NCBI RefSeq assembly: GCF_000718555.1
Contig: NZ_JOAN01000015.1
Span: forward strand, 1-64,000
Direction: 5' to 3'
Length of the DNA: 64,000 bases
From: Micromonospora chokoriensis
Lineage (GTDB): Bacteria; Actinomycetota; Actinomycetes; Mycobacteriales; Micromonosporaceae
Both the position numbers and the translations under genes were made by a program. Shown piece after piece: positions 1 to 8,198 of the stretch. A model generated the notes under the pieces. That model worked only from the letters and a program-made list of their open reading frames with translations, was not told where the DNA came from and searched no databases. The stretch's first letter is position 1. Every line of letters begins with the position of its first letter.

Positions 1-51
1 CCGATGGTACTGCACTCGTGAGGGTGTGGGAGAGTAGGACGCCGCCGGACA
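1..51 (+). rRNA. rrf: 5S ribosomal RNA, 3' end only
   Basis: The first ~50 bases match the conserved 3' half of actinobacterial 5S rRNA, including the GATGGTACTGCA helix region and the closing GCCGCCGGAC arm. The 5' part lies outside the window. A strong hairpin terminator follows at once, as expected at the end of an rRNA operon. The exact 3' base is uncertain by a few nucleotides. Confidence 0.9.
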
Positions 52-60
52 ACTTTTCAG

Positions 61-92
61 AATAGGCCACCCCCACCCGGGGGTGGCCTATT
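61..92 (+). terminator. rRNA operon terminator hairpin
   Basis: A perfect 14-bp inverted repeat (61-74 against 79-92) with an ACCC loop starts about 10 bases after the 5S rRNA and is followed by TCTGCGTTC. Its position and strength fit an intrinsic terminator of the rRNA operon. Confidence 0.85.
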
Positions 93-192
93 CTGCGTTC
101 CCGTTTGTCCCTGCGTAATCGACCCGGCTCCCCCAGGTCTCCCGGGAGTGTCCGACGCCCCCTGGAGGGCTCGGCGCGCCCGAAGCCGCCAA

Positions 193-265
193 GGTCACGC
201 TCGAACCATGTTGTAGTGGCCTCACTGACGCGCCGACACCACTACAACCAGGATGTTGCGTGACC
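193..265. repeat. large symmetric interrupted palindrome
   Basis: Two nested inverted repeats share one axis: GGTCACGC (193-200) with GCGTGACC (258-265), and GTTGTAGTGG (210-219) with CCACTACAAC (239-248). They are separated on each side by exactly 9 unpaired bases, with a 19-base centre. The element lies in non-coding DNA between the rRNA operon and the VanW-like gene. It could be a paired operator or a foldable RNA. No family is assigned. Confidence 0.5.
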
Positions 266-290
266 GAGCGAGCGGGCGGTCCGGGCGGGC

Positions 291-315
291 GGGTCCGGCC
301 CCGGGGGCCGGACCC
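291..315 (-). terminator. hairpin after the VanW-like gene
   Basis: A perfect 11-bp inverted repeat (291-301 with 305-315) and a 3-base loop sit about 20 bases beyond the stop of the leftward VanW-like gene. There is no T-run, which is usual for actinomycete terminators. Confidence 0.55.
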
Positions 316-333
316 TGAGAGCGAATGAGGACC

Positions 334-2154
334 TCAGGATGTCTTCGGCCCGCAGACATAGCGGGGTTCCGCGGCGTAGCGCCAGGTGAACTTCTCCCGC
401 TTGACCACTACGCCGCCCTTCTTGATGACCCGGAAGGCGTCCTGGGCGAAGCCGTTGATGCCGTTGGTCTCGATGCACGAGGGCCCGGGATCCAGGTGGA
501 CCTGCTTCGGCGTGGTGATGTTGCGGCGTGGCCCGTACTCCGTCTTCACGCTGTCGTAGATCTTGGTGCTCCAGATCGACACGGTGATCGAGCTGGACGT
601 GTACGACGTGTCGATGAGCAGGCCGTGCTCGGTGTTGTTGCGGAACTTGAAGTCCAGATTCGGCCAGATGATCGTCGACTCGATCACCGCCGGGTACCTG
701 TCGAACCAGTACGAGTGCGGCTTGTGCTCGACGTCCTCCAGGCCGGCGTAGTAGGTCGCGTTGAAGAGCGTGGTGGTGAACTGCGAGATGCCGCCGCCCA
801 CGCCCGGCACCAGTTTGCCGTCGAGGATGACCGGTGCGTCCTTGTAGCCCTGGGCGTAGCCGCGCTCGCCGGTGTGACCGTTGAGCGAGAACGTCTTCCC
901 GGGCAGCACGACCGTGCCGTCCACCTTCTTCGCGATGATCGCGATGTTCTGGTTGCGCGGCGCCGCCATGCCGCCGCTGAAGCGGGTGGTGAAGGTGGAC
1001 ACCCGCTCCTTGATGCCCAGGCCGGCGAGCTTCTCGCCGGTCAGCGCCGGCGGCGTCGACTTCAACTCGCCGGTGACCTCGCGGCCCTCCGTCTTGGGTA
1101 GCACGGCCAGCAGGTCCCGACTGAGGGCCGCTGCGTCCAGCTGCTGCCCGGACTGTCCCTCGGTGGGGGTGGGACGGCCGCCAGAAATGGTCATCGTGGC
1201 GTCTTTGGGCGGCACCTCGATGGTGGCCAGCTTGTCGCCGAGCGCCGCCCGAAGCCGCTTGACGTCCACCGACGGGGTGAGCTTGCCGGTCTTGTCGGCG
1301 TTGAATCGCAGGCTCTTCGCGATTGCGGCGGGCGGGATCGTCACCGAACCCTTGTCGGTACGCAGGGTGGCCGGAGCGGCGACTGCCGGCTTCGCCAGCT
1401 CGCTGACCAGCCGGTCCAACTCCTGCGGGGTGGTCGCCGGGTGGCTCTCCACCAGGGGCACGGTGATCGGTGCGCCGGCCAGCCAGCCAGCGCGGACCAC
1501 CTCGGCGGAGCGCTGCGGGTCCAGAGCCAGGCCGGGCTTGGGCTGTACGACCTTCGGCGTGGTGCCCTGGTAGGTGATCGCCGGCATGGTCATCCCCTGG
1601 GCCTGGTTGCCGAGCACCTTGCGGAGCGCGTCGTCCAACCGGCCCACGTCGACGGTGACCACCGGCTCGACGGTGCGGGAGCCGACCAGCCGGCTGACTG
1701 GGTGCGCCTCGGCCTCGGCCGCTGCCGCGACGGTTGCCGGCACGTCGACCGTCAGCCCCACGTCGGCCGGGTTGATCTCGGCGGTGCGCCCGTCGACGGT
1801 GACCTTCAGCGGTGTGGCGAGCGTTGCCGCCCGCCGGGCCAGTGCCGCCCGCAACTCCCGGTCGGCGTCGGCACGGCTCCGGCCGCCCAGCTCGGTGCCG
1901 AGCACGCTGGTGCCACGGGGCACATCTCCGGCGTACGCCCAGGCGCCGGCACCTGCCACGGCGGCGAGGACACCACCGGTGACGCCGGCGGCGAGCAGCA
2001 TCCGCACCCGACGCTGGCGACGCGGATCGCCGTCCGGCTCGCCAGGAGCGGCTGTCGTGACCGGCTCAGGCCCGTCGTCCGGCCAACTGACCGCGGTGAC
2101 CTGCACGGTGGGCCGGTCGTCGGCGGGTGGAGTCTTGTCGCCGTACAGCGTCAC
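334..2154 (-). CDS. VanW family cell-wall protein
   Basis: About 606 residues. A short cytoplasmic N-terminus rich in Pro and Asp leads to basic RRQRRVR and one transmembrane helix at about residues 50-75, so the bulk is outside the membrane. Two repeats of a peptidoglycan-binding-like domain follow. The VanW domain occupies roughly residues 380-525, with the family signature GGGISQFTTTLFNA followed by ERYP-like and WPNLDFKF segments. VanW proteins are linked to cell-wall metabolism but their reaction is not established. The GTG at 2154 is chosen because a GAGG lies 5 bases upstream; an in-frame GTG at 2205 would add 17 residues. The gene is divergent from the NADH pyrophosphatase and converges on the rRNA operon. 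Confidence 0.85.
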   Translation of the reverse strand: MTLYGDKTPPADDRPTVQVTAVSWPDDGPEPVTTAAPGEPDGDPRRQRRVRMLLAAGVTGGVLAAVAGAGAWAYAGDVPRGTSVLGTELGGRSRADADRELRAALARRAATLATPLKVTVDGRTAEINPADVGLTVDVPATVAAAAEAEAHPVSRLVGSRTVEPVVTVDVGRLDDALRKVLGNQAQGMTMPAITYQGTTPKVVQPKPGLALDPQRSAEVVRAGWLAGAPITVPLVESHPATTPQELDRLVSELAKPAVAAPATLRTDKGSVTIPPAAIAKSLRFNADKTGKLTPSVDVKRLRAALGDKLATIEVPPKDATMTISGGRPTPTEGQSGQQLDAAALSRDLLAVLPKTEGREVTGELKSTPPALTGEKLAGLGIKERVSTFTTRFSGGMAAPRNQNIAIIAKKVDGTVVLPGKTFSLNGHTGERGYAQGYKDAPVILDGKLVPGVGGGISQFTTTLFNATYYAGLEDVEHKPHSYWFDRYPAVIESTIIWPNLDFKFRNNTEHGLLIDTSYTSSSITVSIWSTKIYDSVKTEYGPRRNITTPKQVHLDPGPSCIETNGINGFAQDAFRVIKKGGVVVKREKFTWRYAAEPRYVCGPKTS

Positions 2155-2337
2155 TGGAACCTCGATCGCCAGGGTGCTGCGGGAGGTCCTCCCTCCCGGA
2201 GGCACCTACGGTAACGAATGTCCGGCCGTCCTCGTGGGCTGAGCCCACCAGGCGCTGCTACCGCGTGTCGTTTGGCGTGTCGTGGCTGGCCGGGGGGCGG
2301 TGTCTGCGGCGGACCGGGGACGTGGCACGGTGGCCGG

Positions 2338-3258
2338 GTGGGCACTGTGGAGCGGGCGTTGGCGTACGGCGGCGGTCGGCTGGACCGGGCGGGCCCGCTG
2401 CGTACCGATTCGACGCGGTTGCACGCGCTGTTCGCCGAGTCGACCACGGTGGTGCTGCCGATGTGGCGGGACCGCTGCCTCGTCGACGGCCACGGGCCGG
2501 TACGGCTCAGCGCGGAGCGGGCCGCCCTGGTCCGATCCGCCGCCAGTGACACGGTGTTCCTGGGGCTCGACGCGGACGTCGCGGTGTTCGCCGCGGACCT
2601 GTCCGCACTCCCCGAGCGGTCCGCCGTCGAGATGGCCGGCGCGGTGCGCTCCGTCGACGTGCGGGGCCTGGTCGGCCGGCTCGAACCCGGCGACGCGGCC
2701 GTCCAGGCGTACGCCCGGGGTTTGCTGCACTGGCACCGGCAGCAGCGTTTCTGCGGGACGTGCGGTGCGGCGGCCGTCGCCGACGGTGGCGGGCACCTGC
2801 GGACCTGCACCAGTGGGGAGTGCGGGCGTCTGCTGTTCCCAAGGATCGAGCCGGCGGTCATCGTGTTGGTCGAGGCGCCCGGCCGACCGGGGCGCTGCCT
2901 GCTGGCCCGGCACGCGGGTGCGGCCGAGGACGCGTACTCGACGCTGGCCGGCTTCGTCGAGGTCGGCGAGAGCCTGGAGGACGCGGTCCGTCGGGAGATG
3001 GCCGAGGAGGCGGGGGTGACCGTCACCGACGTGACCTACCAGGGGTCGCAGGCGTGGCCGTTCCCCGCCGGTCTGATGGTGGGTTTCCGGGCCACCGCCA
3101 CATCCGACGAGGTACGCGTCGACGGCGAGGAGTTGCTGGAGGCGCGCTGGTTCACCCGGGCGGAGCTGCGGGATCGGGTGGCCTCGGGTCGTCCGCTCGG
3201 TCGGGTGGACGCGATCGACCACCGTCTCCTGGCGGACTGGTTGTCCGCAGAAGCGTGA
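2338..3258 (+). CDS. nudC: NAD(+)/NADH diphosphatase (Nudix)
   Basis: About 306 residues. Family knowledge: NudC cleaves NADH (and NAD caps on RNA) to NMNH and AMP. Seen here: an N-terminal NUDIX-like region, a zinc ribbon starting at Cys139 (FCGTCG, then CTSGEC), a perfect Nudix box at about 205-227 (GFVEVGE, then REMAEEAGV), and SQAWPFP about 17 residues later. That last motif distinguishes the NADH pyrophosphatase subfamily (consensus SQPWPFP; here the first Pro is Ala). The frame is open from 2218, but those first 40 residues are low-complexity and unlike the family, so the GTG at 2338 is preferred; GTG 2347 is also possible. No clear Shine-Dalgarno is visible. Confidence 0.88.
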   Translation: MGTVERALAYGGGRLDRAGPLRTDSTRLHALFAESTTVVLPMWRDRCLVDGHGPVRLSAERAALVRSAASDTVFLGLDADVAVFAADLSALPERSAVEMAGAVRSVDVRGLVGRLEPGDAAVQAYARGLLHWHRQQRFCGTCGAAAVADGGGHLRTCTSGECGRLLFPRIEPAVIVLVEAPGRPGRCLLARHAGAAEDAYSTLAGFVEVGESLEDAVRREMAEEAGVTVTDVTYQGSQAWPFPAGLMVGFRATATSDEVRVDGEELLEARWFTRAELRDRVASGRPLGRVDAIDHRLLADWLSAEA

Positions 3259-3322
3259 CCGGTGGCGAGCCGGCGCTCCGCACCCTGTTCAGGGGCGTCG
3301 ATGACAGTTAGCCTTTGCGCCC

Positions 3323-4084
3323 ATGCCGTCTTCGACAGGTCTGCTGACCGCGGTGAGTTCGCACGTGGCGTCGCTGCTTCCCGATCGGGCGGTGGCGGGC
3401 GCCATCCGCGCGGTCTATCCGCGCGTCGAGCCTGAGCTCGCACGCCTGGCGGAATTCATGCCAAAGGGCGGCACCGCCCTCGATGTCGGCGCCTGGTACG
3501 GCCCATGGACTCGCCGTATGCGCAAGCTGGCCGACCAGGTCGTCGCCTTCGAGCCGAACGAGGAGCTGGCGCGAAGCATCGTGCGTGCCTTTCCCGAGGT
3601 ACGGGTCATCCGCGCGGTGGCGTCGGATCATGAGGGAAGCGCCGAGTTGTTCCTGCCGGAGAGTGGACCCGCAGTGGGCACCTCATCGCTGGAGTACGGA
3701 TCCGGCCGCTCGGTGACCGTCCCTCGCGTGACGATCGACGGCCTGGGCCTCAGCGACGTGCGGTTCCTGAAGATCGATGTCGAGGGGCACGAGCTGCCGA
3801 CGTTGAACGGCGCCGCCGAGACGATTCACCGGGACGACCCGGTGCTGCTGGTCGAGGTCGAGGAGCGAGTCCAACCCGTTGCCCCGATCATCGATCTGCT
3901 GACCGGGTGGGGTTACCGCGGCTACGTGCTGCCGGGGCGGGAATGGTTGCCGCTCGCGGACTTCGACATCCGCGGCAATCAGCGTGACGCGATAGCGCGA
4001 GTACACCAGAGTTTCGCGCGTCGGGTCGTGTTCCCCCGGCCGCGATACGTCAATTCGGTCCTGTTCAAGAGGGACGTCAGCTGA
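3323..4084 (+). CDS. FkbM family methyltransferase
   Basis: 253 residues with a class I SAM-dependent Rossmann fold: ALDVGAWYGPWTRRM as motif I, VVAFEPNEE with the acidic ribose-binding residue, then VRFLKIDVEGHELPTLNGA, which is the diagnostic FkbM block. Members O-methylate sugars or small molecules. It is followed tail to tail by a flippase-like gene, overlapping by 8 bp (4077-4084), and sits at the left edge of an envelope-glycan gene set. A role in methylating an exported glycan is therefore reasonable but inferred. The substrate is unknown. Confidence 0.85.
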   Translation: MPSSTGLLTAVSSHVASLLPDRAVAGAIRAVYPRVEPELARLAEFMPKGGTALDVGAWYGPWTRRMRKLADQVVAFEPNEELARSIVRAFPEVRVIRAVASDHEGSAELFLPESGPAVGTSSLEYGSGRSVTVPRVTIDGLGLSDVRFLKIDVEGHELPTLNGAAETIHRDDPVLLVEVEERVQPVAPIIDLLTGWGYRGYVLPGREWLPLADFDIRGNQRDAIARVHQSFARRVVFPRPRYVNSVLFKRDVS

Positions 4085-5357
4085 TCCGGCCAGCGAGGTC
4101 CGGGGGTGCGACGGGTTGCGGCCCCGCCGTTGGGTTTCGCCGCCGCGCCGAGGCGCGGACGATGACCGCCAGGGCGAGGGCGGCAGCCGCGGCAGCGGTG
4201 GTGGCGGTCCACATGATGCCGGCGAAGGTGTGCGGTGCCACGAAGACCGCCACGAAGACGAGCCCGCCCGCCGCCACCCAGAGCGGCACCGATGGCCAGC
4301 GGGCCCCGCTCGCGATCTGCGCGTTGATCAGCACAAAGGCCAGAGCGTAGAAGGCCCCGGTGGCGGCGAAGAACGGTGCGTATCCGCCGAGTGCGGCGTA
4401 ATCCTGCCCGCCAGCGAGCCGGAAGGCGAGGCCGCCGGCCAGCGCCGCGCCGAGGACGAGTGCGCCGCCGCACGCGCTGACGACGGCCCAGGCGGCTCGC
4501 CGTGTCCTGCCGTCGAGGCGGGCCATCCGGGGCAGGGCCAGCACGGTGACCACCTGCGGTGCCCAGAGCGCTCCCTTGGTCAGCACCGTCCCGACCGAAT
4601 AGGCGCCGGACTCCGCAGGTGTCAGCAGCTGCCGGGCCAGGATGAGGTCGGCGTACGACGCGACAAGCATCGCCAGGGTGGCGCTGCTGGCCGTGCTGAC
4701 CTGCCGCAGACCCAGCGTCGACCCGCCGGCCGCGCGGCGTCCCGCCGGTGGCGCCTCGATTCCAGCGGCCCCCGCCCCGGCGACCAGGCGCAGGATCGGC
4801 AGAGCGACGTACGAGCAGACGAGACCAGCCAGCAACGAGCCGACGAGGCCGGCGCCGAGGGCGAGCCCACCGATCACGCCGGCGTAGCGTCCGATGGCCA
4901 GCACGCCCATCCCCACCGCCAGTCGCAGGAAACGCTGGTCCCCCTGCAACTCGCCGAGCCATCCGGCGGCCAGGACCACGGGGAGCGTCATGCCCACCAG
5001 CAAGGTCACCACCTCGACCGGCAGGTGCAGGCTTGTGACGATCAGGGGAATGGCGGCCACCAGGATGCCGGCCGTGACAGCTGCCGTGCCGAGGGTGACG
5101 CGTGCGGTCGACGTGTGCGGGTGACGTGCCCGGTGCACGGCGACGGCGGTCTGGAGACCCGCGCCGGCGACGCCGGCGATGGCGACGAGAGCCTGCACGG
5201 TCGCCAGCGCTCCGAGGTCGGCGGCGGTGAGGTGGCGGGCACCGAGCATGGGCACCAGATAGGCCAGCCCATTGGTCAAGGTCGCGGCGGCCATCACGGC
5301 GCTGCCGGTCGCCGCCATCCGGCCGGCGTCGGAAACCGGTGCGGTAGTTCCTCTCAT
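4077..5357 (-). CDS. polysaccharide flippase-like membrane protein (MOP type)
   Basis: About 426 residues, almost entirely hydrophobic with about 12-14 predicted transmembrane helices. The first helix region reads ATGSAVMAAATLTNGLAYLVP and is followed by ARHLTAADLGALA, a layout typical of Wzx-like exporters, in which the first helices precede a conserved LG loop. Proteins of this type flip lipid-linked oligosaccharides across the membrane. The ATG at 5357 has a GGAG upstream; the frame continues to 5423 with residues that do not look like part of the family. The gene is divergent from the methyltransferase at 5600. The cargo is unknown. Confidence 0.75.
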   Translation of the reverse strand: MRGTTAPVSDAGRMAATGSAVMAAATLTNGLAYLVPMLGARHLTAADLGALATVQALVAIAGVAGAGLQTAVAVHRARHPHTSTARVTLGTAAVTAGILVAAIPLIVTSLHLPVEVVTLLVGMTLPVVLAAGWLGELQGDQRFLRLAVGMGVLAIGRYAGVIGGLALGAGLVGSLLAGLVCSYVALPILRLVAGAGAAGIEAPPAGRRAAGGSTLGLRQVSTASSATLAMLVASYADLILARQLLTPAESGAYSVGTVLTKGALWAPQVVTVLALPRMARLDGRTRRAAWAVVSACGGALVLGAALAGGLAFRLAGGQDYAALGGYAPFFAATGAFYALAFVLINAQIASGARWPSVPLWVAAGGLVFVAVFVAPHTFAGIMWTATTAAAAAALALAVIVRASARRRNPTAGPQPVAPPDLAGRIS

Positions 5358-5599
5358 ACCGGCCGTCTGACTCCACTTCTCCCCGCCGTCGTGCCGGAAG
5401 GGTGGGCACCGGCGGGAGCGCACAGGGTACCGAGATGAGCGGGCCCGCGTGGGCCGCTAGTCGGGCCGTCTGGCCGGTCGACTACGCCCGGTGGAGGGGC
5501 TAACGTCTCCCCGCGCGACCGGCTCGGGCGGGGTCTCACGGACGACGCCCCGGCGTCGCCACAACCCGTCCCGTCCTGGCCCACAAATAGGAGCCACGC

Positions 5600-6337
5600 G
5601 TGAAGCTCCCCGGTGCTCACCGCGCCGACCTGGCACGATCGGTGCGCCTGCTCCGTGCGTTTCGCGTGGAGCAGACCGATCCCGATTTCTTCTACGGCCT
5701 GCTCGCGCAGGACACCGTCGACCAGCTTCAGTCGTACGCCGACCTGGCCGGTGCCGTGGTCCTGGACGTCGGAGGGGGTGCCGGCTACTTCGCCGAGGCC
5801 CTCACCCGGGCCGGCGCGCGGATCGTCTGCGTGGACTGCGACGCGGGCGAGATGTCTGCGCGAGGTGAGGTCGTGCCGGGCGGTGTGGTGGGTAGTGCGC
5901 TCGACATGCCCGTTCGCACCGGCACGGTCGACGTCTGCTTCTCCTCGAACGTGCTCGAACACGTGCCGCAGCCGTACGCCATGGCCGACGAGATGCTCCG
6001 GGTGACCCGTCCTGGTGGCACGATCTTCCTGTCCTTCACCAACTGGCTGTCGCCCTGGGGTGGTCACGAGACGTCGCCCTGGCACTACCTGGGCGGGCAC
6101 CGCGCGGCGCGGCGGTATGAGCGCAAGCAGGGTCGGCGGCCGAAGAACGTCTTCGGCGAGAGCATGTACGCCGTCTCGGTCGGCGAGATGCTCCGCTGGG
6201 CCCGGCAGCAGTCCGAGGCGGAGGTGGTCGACATCCTGCCGCGCTACCTCCCGGCGTGGGCCAAGGGAGTCGTCCGCGTGCCTGGCGTACGTGAGGTTCT
6301 CACCTGGAACCTGGTCCTTGTCCTCCGTAAGCGCTGA
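5600..6337 (+). CDS. class I SAM-dependent methyltransferase
   Basis: 245 residues, Methyltransf_11 type. Motif I is VVLDVGGGAGYFAEAL; the ribose-binding motif is IVCVDCD; the later motifs are FSSNVLEHVPQP and LRVTRPGGTIFLSF. The GTG start has TAGGAG 6 bases upstream. It abuts and probably overlaps the following polytopic membrane protein, so the two are likely co-transcribed. From memory, the mycobacterial counterpart is the Rv0224c-type methyltransferase that also neighbours a membrane protein and a glycosyltransferase. The substrate is not evident from the sequence. Confidence 0.85.
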   Translation: MKLPGAHRADLARSVRLLRAFRVEQTDPDFFYGLLAQDTVDQLQSYADLAGAVVLDVGGGAGYFAEALTRAGARIVCVDCDAGEMSARGEVVPGGVVGSALDMPVRTGTVDVCFSSNVLEHVPQPYAMADEMLRVTRPGGTIFLSFTNWLSPWGGHETSPWHYLGGHRAARRYERKQGRRPKNVFGESMYAVSVGEMLRWARQQSEAEVVDILPRYLPAWAKGVVRVPGVREVLTWNLVLVLRKR

Positions 6338-8003
6338 CCTGCCTGGTCGGCTGCGCCTGCACGTCGCCGCCGCCGTCACCGCCCTCCTCGTGTTGGCGCC
6401 CCTGGTCCGACCGGGCTACGTGCTGCGCTACGACATGGTCTTCGTGCCTCGGCAGCCGCTGCGGTGGAATCTGTTCGCCCCGGGTGACGCGCTTCCGCGT
6501 GCGGTGCCGCAGGACGCGGTGGTGTCTCTGCTCAACCTGGCGGTGCCCGGTTGGCTGCTGCAGCGGATCGCGCTCGTCGCGATCATCTGGTTCGCGGTGG
6601 TGGGTGCCGGCCGACTGGTGCCGGCGCGACGTGAGCTGACCCGCCTCGTCGCGGCCGTCGGGTATGCCTGGACGCCGTTCCTGGCCGAGCGGCTGCTGCT
6701 GGGACAGTGGGGTCTGCTGCTGGCGTACGCCGCACTGCCCTGGCTGGTCCGGGCCGCGATCGGGTTGCGCGAGGGCCGACCCGGGGCGCTGCCGCGGTTG
6801 ATTGTGGCCGCTGCTGCCGCGGCGATCACTCCCACCGGTGGCCTGCTGGCCCTGACGACTGTCTCGGTTCTTCTCCTGGGTCGCGGTGGCCCTGGCCGGC
6901 GGGCATGCGGCGCGGCGCTCGGTGCGGTGGCCGCGCTCAACCTGCCCTGGCTGGTCGCGGCCGCGGTGACAACCGCCGGTGGTCGTTCGGATCCCGATGG
7001 TGTGGCGGCCTTCGCCGCTCGGGCCGAGAACTGGGGCGGCCCGCTCGTCGCGCTCGCCGGCACGGGTGGGATCTGGAACTCGCTTACCACTCCGGCCAGT
7101 CGTGGGGCTCTGCTCGTGCCGGTCGTCACGGCAGGGCTGCTCGTCCTCGCCGCCCTCGGCTTTCCGGTGCTGCGCGACCGCCTACCGACGGGTGTGGCGA
7201 CCCGGCTGGGCGTGCTGTCCGTCGGCGCGTTCGTGGGTGCCGCCTTCGCGGCGCTGCCCGGCGGCGCGGCCGCCCTGCGTTGGCTGGTGGCGGAGGTGCC
7301 CGGTGCCGGCCTGCTCCGCGACGGTCAGAAGCTCCTCATCCCGTACGTGCTCTGCCTGGTGCTCTGCGCTGCGCTCGGTGGTGAGCGAGCGGCAGCGCGC
7401 CTGAAGCAGCCCGGGGACCGCCTGGCCCTGGTCGGGCTGGTGCTGCTGCCGGTCGCGGTCCTCCCCGATCTGGCGTACGGCGCCGCCGGCCGCTTGCAAC
7501 CGGTCCGCTACCCGCAGGAGTGGGGTGTCGTCGCGCGGGCGGTCGCCCAGGAGCCCGGCCCGACCCTCTCGTTACCGATGAGCATGTACCGGTCGTACCG
7601 GTGGAACCACGGCACTGTGGTGATCGACCCGCTGGCGCGCTACCTCCCGGTGGAGGTGGTCACGGACGATGCCCTCCTCGTCGGTGACCGGACGGTGGAC
7701 GGCGAGAGCCCTCGGGTGGCGCAGCTCCGCAGATCGCTGCTCGACCGGCGGTCGCTGGCGGGCAGCGACCTGCGGTGGGTGGTGGTGCAGCACCGGTCGG
7801 GAGGGACGGTTCCGCCGCAGGTGCTGGAGGGGCTTCAGGTCGTCCACAGTGGCGAGGAGTTGACGCTCTATCGCAATCCGGCGGTGTCACCGGCCGGCGC
7901 GGGGCAGCGTGCCGGCTGGCCTCTGGTCCTGAGCCTCTGCTGCGCCCTGGCGATGCTCCTGCTCGCGATCGTGAGCCTGTTGCGCCGCCCTACCGCGTGG
8001 TAA
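6291..8003 (+). CDS. polytopic membrane protein, GT-C-like
   Basis: About 570 residues with roughly 10-12 hydrophobic helices and a soluble C-terminal part of about 150 residues before a last helix. The segment VAAVGYAWTPFLAERLL, followed by a LAYAALPWL helix, resembles the matching part of the AftD-like protein encoded nearby, which suggests a distant GT-C glycosyltransferase relative. The start is uncertain: GTG at 6291 or TTG at 6318, both inside the end of the preceding methyltransferase gene; neither has a good ribosome site. The frame is open from 6015, but that part merely shadows the methyltransferase. It may correspond to mycobacterial Rv0226c-type proteins (recalled, not tested). 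Confidence 0.7.
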   Translation: MRFSPGTWSLSSVSADLPGRLRLHVAAAVTALLVLAPLVRPGYVLRYDMVFVPRQPLRWNLFAPGDALPRAVPQDAVVSLLNLAVPGWLLQRIALVAIIWFAVVGAGRLVPARRELTRLVAAVGYAWTPFLAERLLLGQWGLLLAYAALPWLVRAAIGLREGRPGALPRLIVAAAAAAITPTGGLLALTTVSVLLLGRGGPGRRACGAALGAVAALNLPWLVAAAVTTAGGRSDPDGVAAFAARAENWGGPLVALAGTGGIWNSLTTPASRGALLVPVVTAGLLVLAALGFPVLRDRLPTGVATRLGVLSVGAFVGAAFAALPGGAAALRWLVAEVPGAGLLRDGQKLLIPYVLCLVLCAALGGERAAARLKQPGDRLALVGLVLLPVAVLPDLAYGAAGRLQPVRYPQEWGVVARAVAQEPGPTLSLPMSMYRSYRWNHGTVVIDPLARYLPVEVVTDDALLVGDRTVDGESPRVAQLRRSLLDRRSLAGSDLRWVVVQHRSGGTVPPQVLEGLQVVHSGEELTLYRNPAVSPAGAGQRAGWPLVLSLCCALAMLLLAIVSLLRRPTAW

Positions 8004-8039
8004 CGTGCCGCCACGCTCATCGATGGAGGAGGGTACACA

Positions 8040-8198
8040 ATGCCGAAGCCGCTTACCTTGATGCTGGCCGCGGTGGTCGGTGCGGTGCTGGCGGTGGTGG
8101 CGCTGGGTGCCATGACGCAGCAGCTCGTCGTCTCGTCGGGCACTGCGGCGAGCACCTCCGACGACAACGGCGACCCCCAGCACTACGGCGTCAGGTAA
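8040..8198 (+). CDS. DUF2613-like small membrane or secreted protein
   Basis: A 52-residue reading frame with an excellent GGAGGAGGG (8025-8033) 6 bases before its ATG. It has one N-terminal hydrophobic helix (about residues 5-23), then a polar tail ending in HYGVR. Length, layout and the neighbouring AftD-like gene match DUF2613, whose mycobacterial member Rv0236A lies next to aftD. Function is unknown in any species as far as I recall. It is transcribed with the preceding membrane protein and overlaps the end of the convergent GT4 gene by 16 bp. Confidence 0.75.
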   Translation: MPKPLTLMLAAVVGAVLAVVALGAMTQQLVVSSGTAASTSDDNGDPQHYGVR

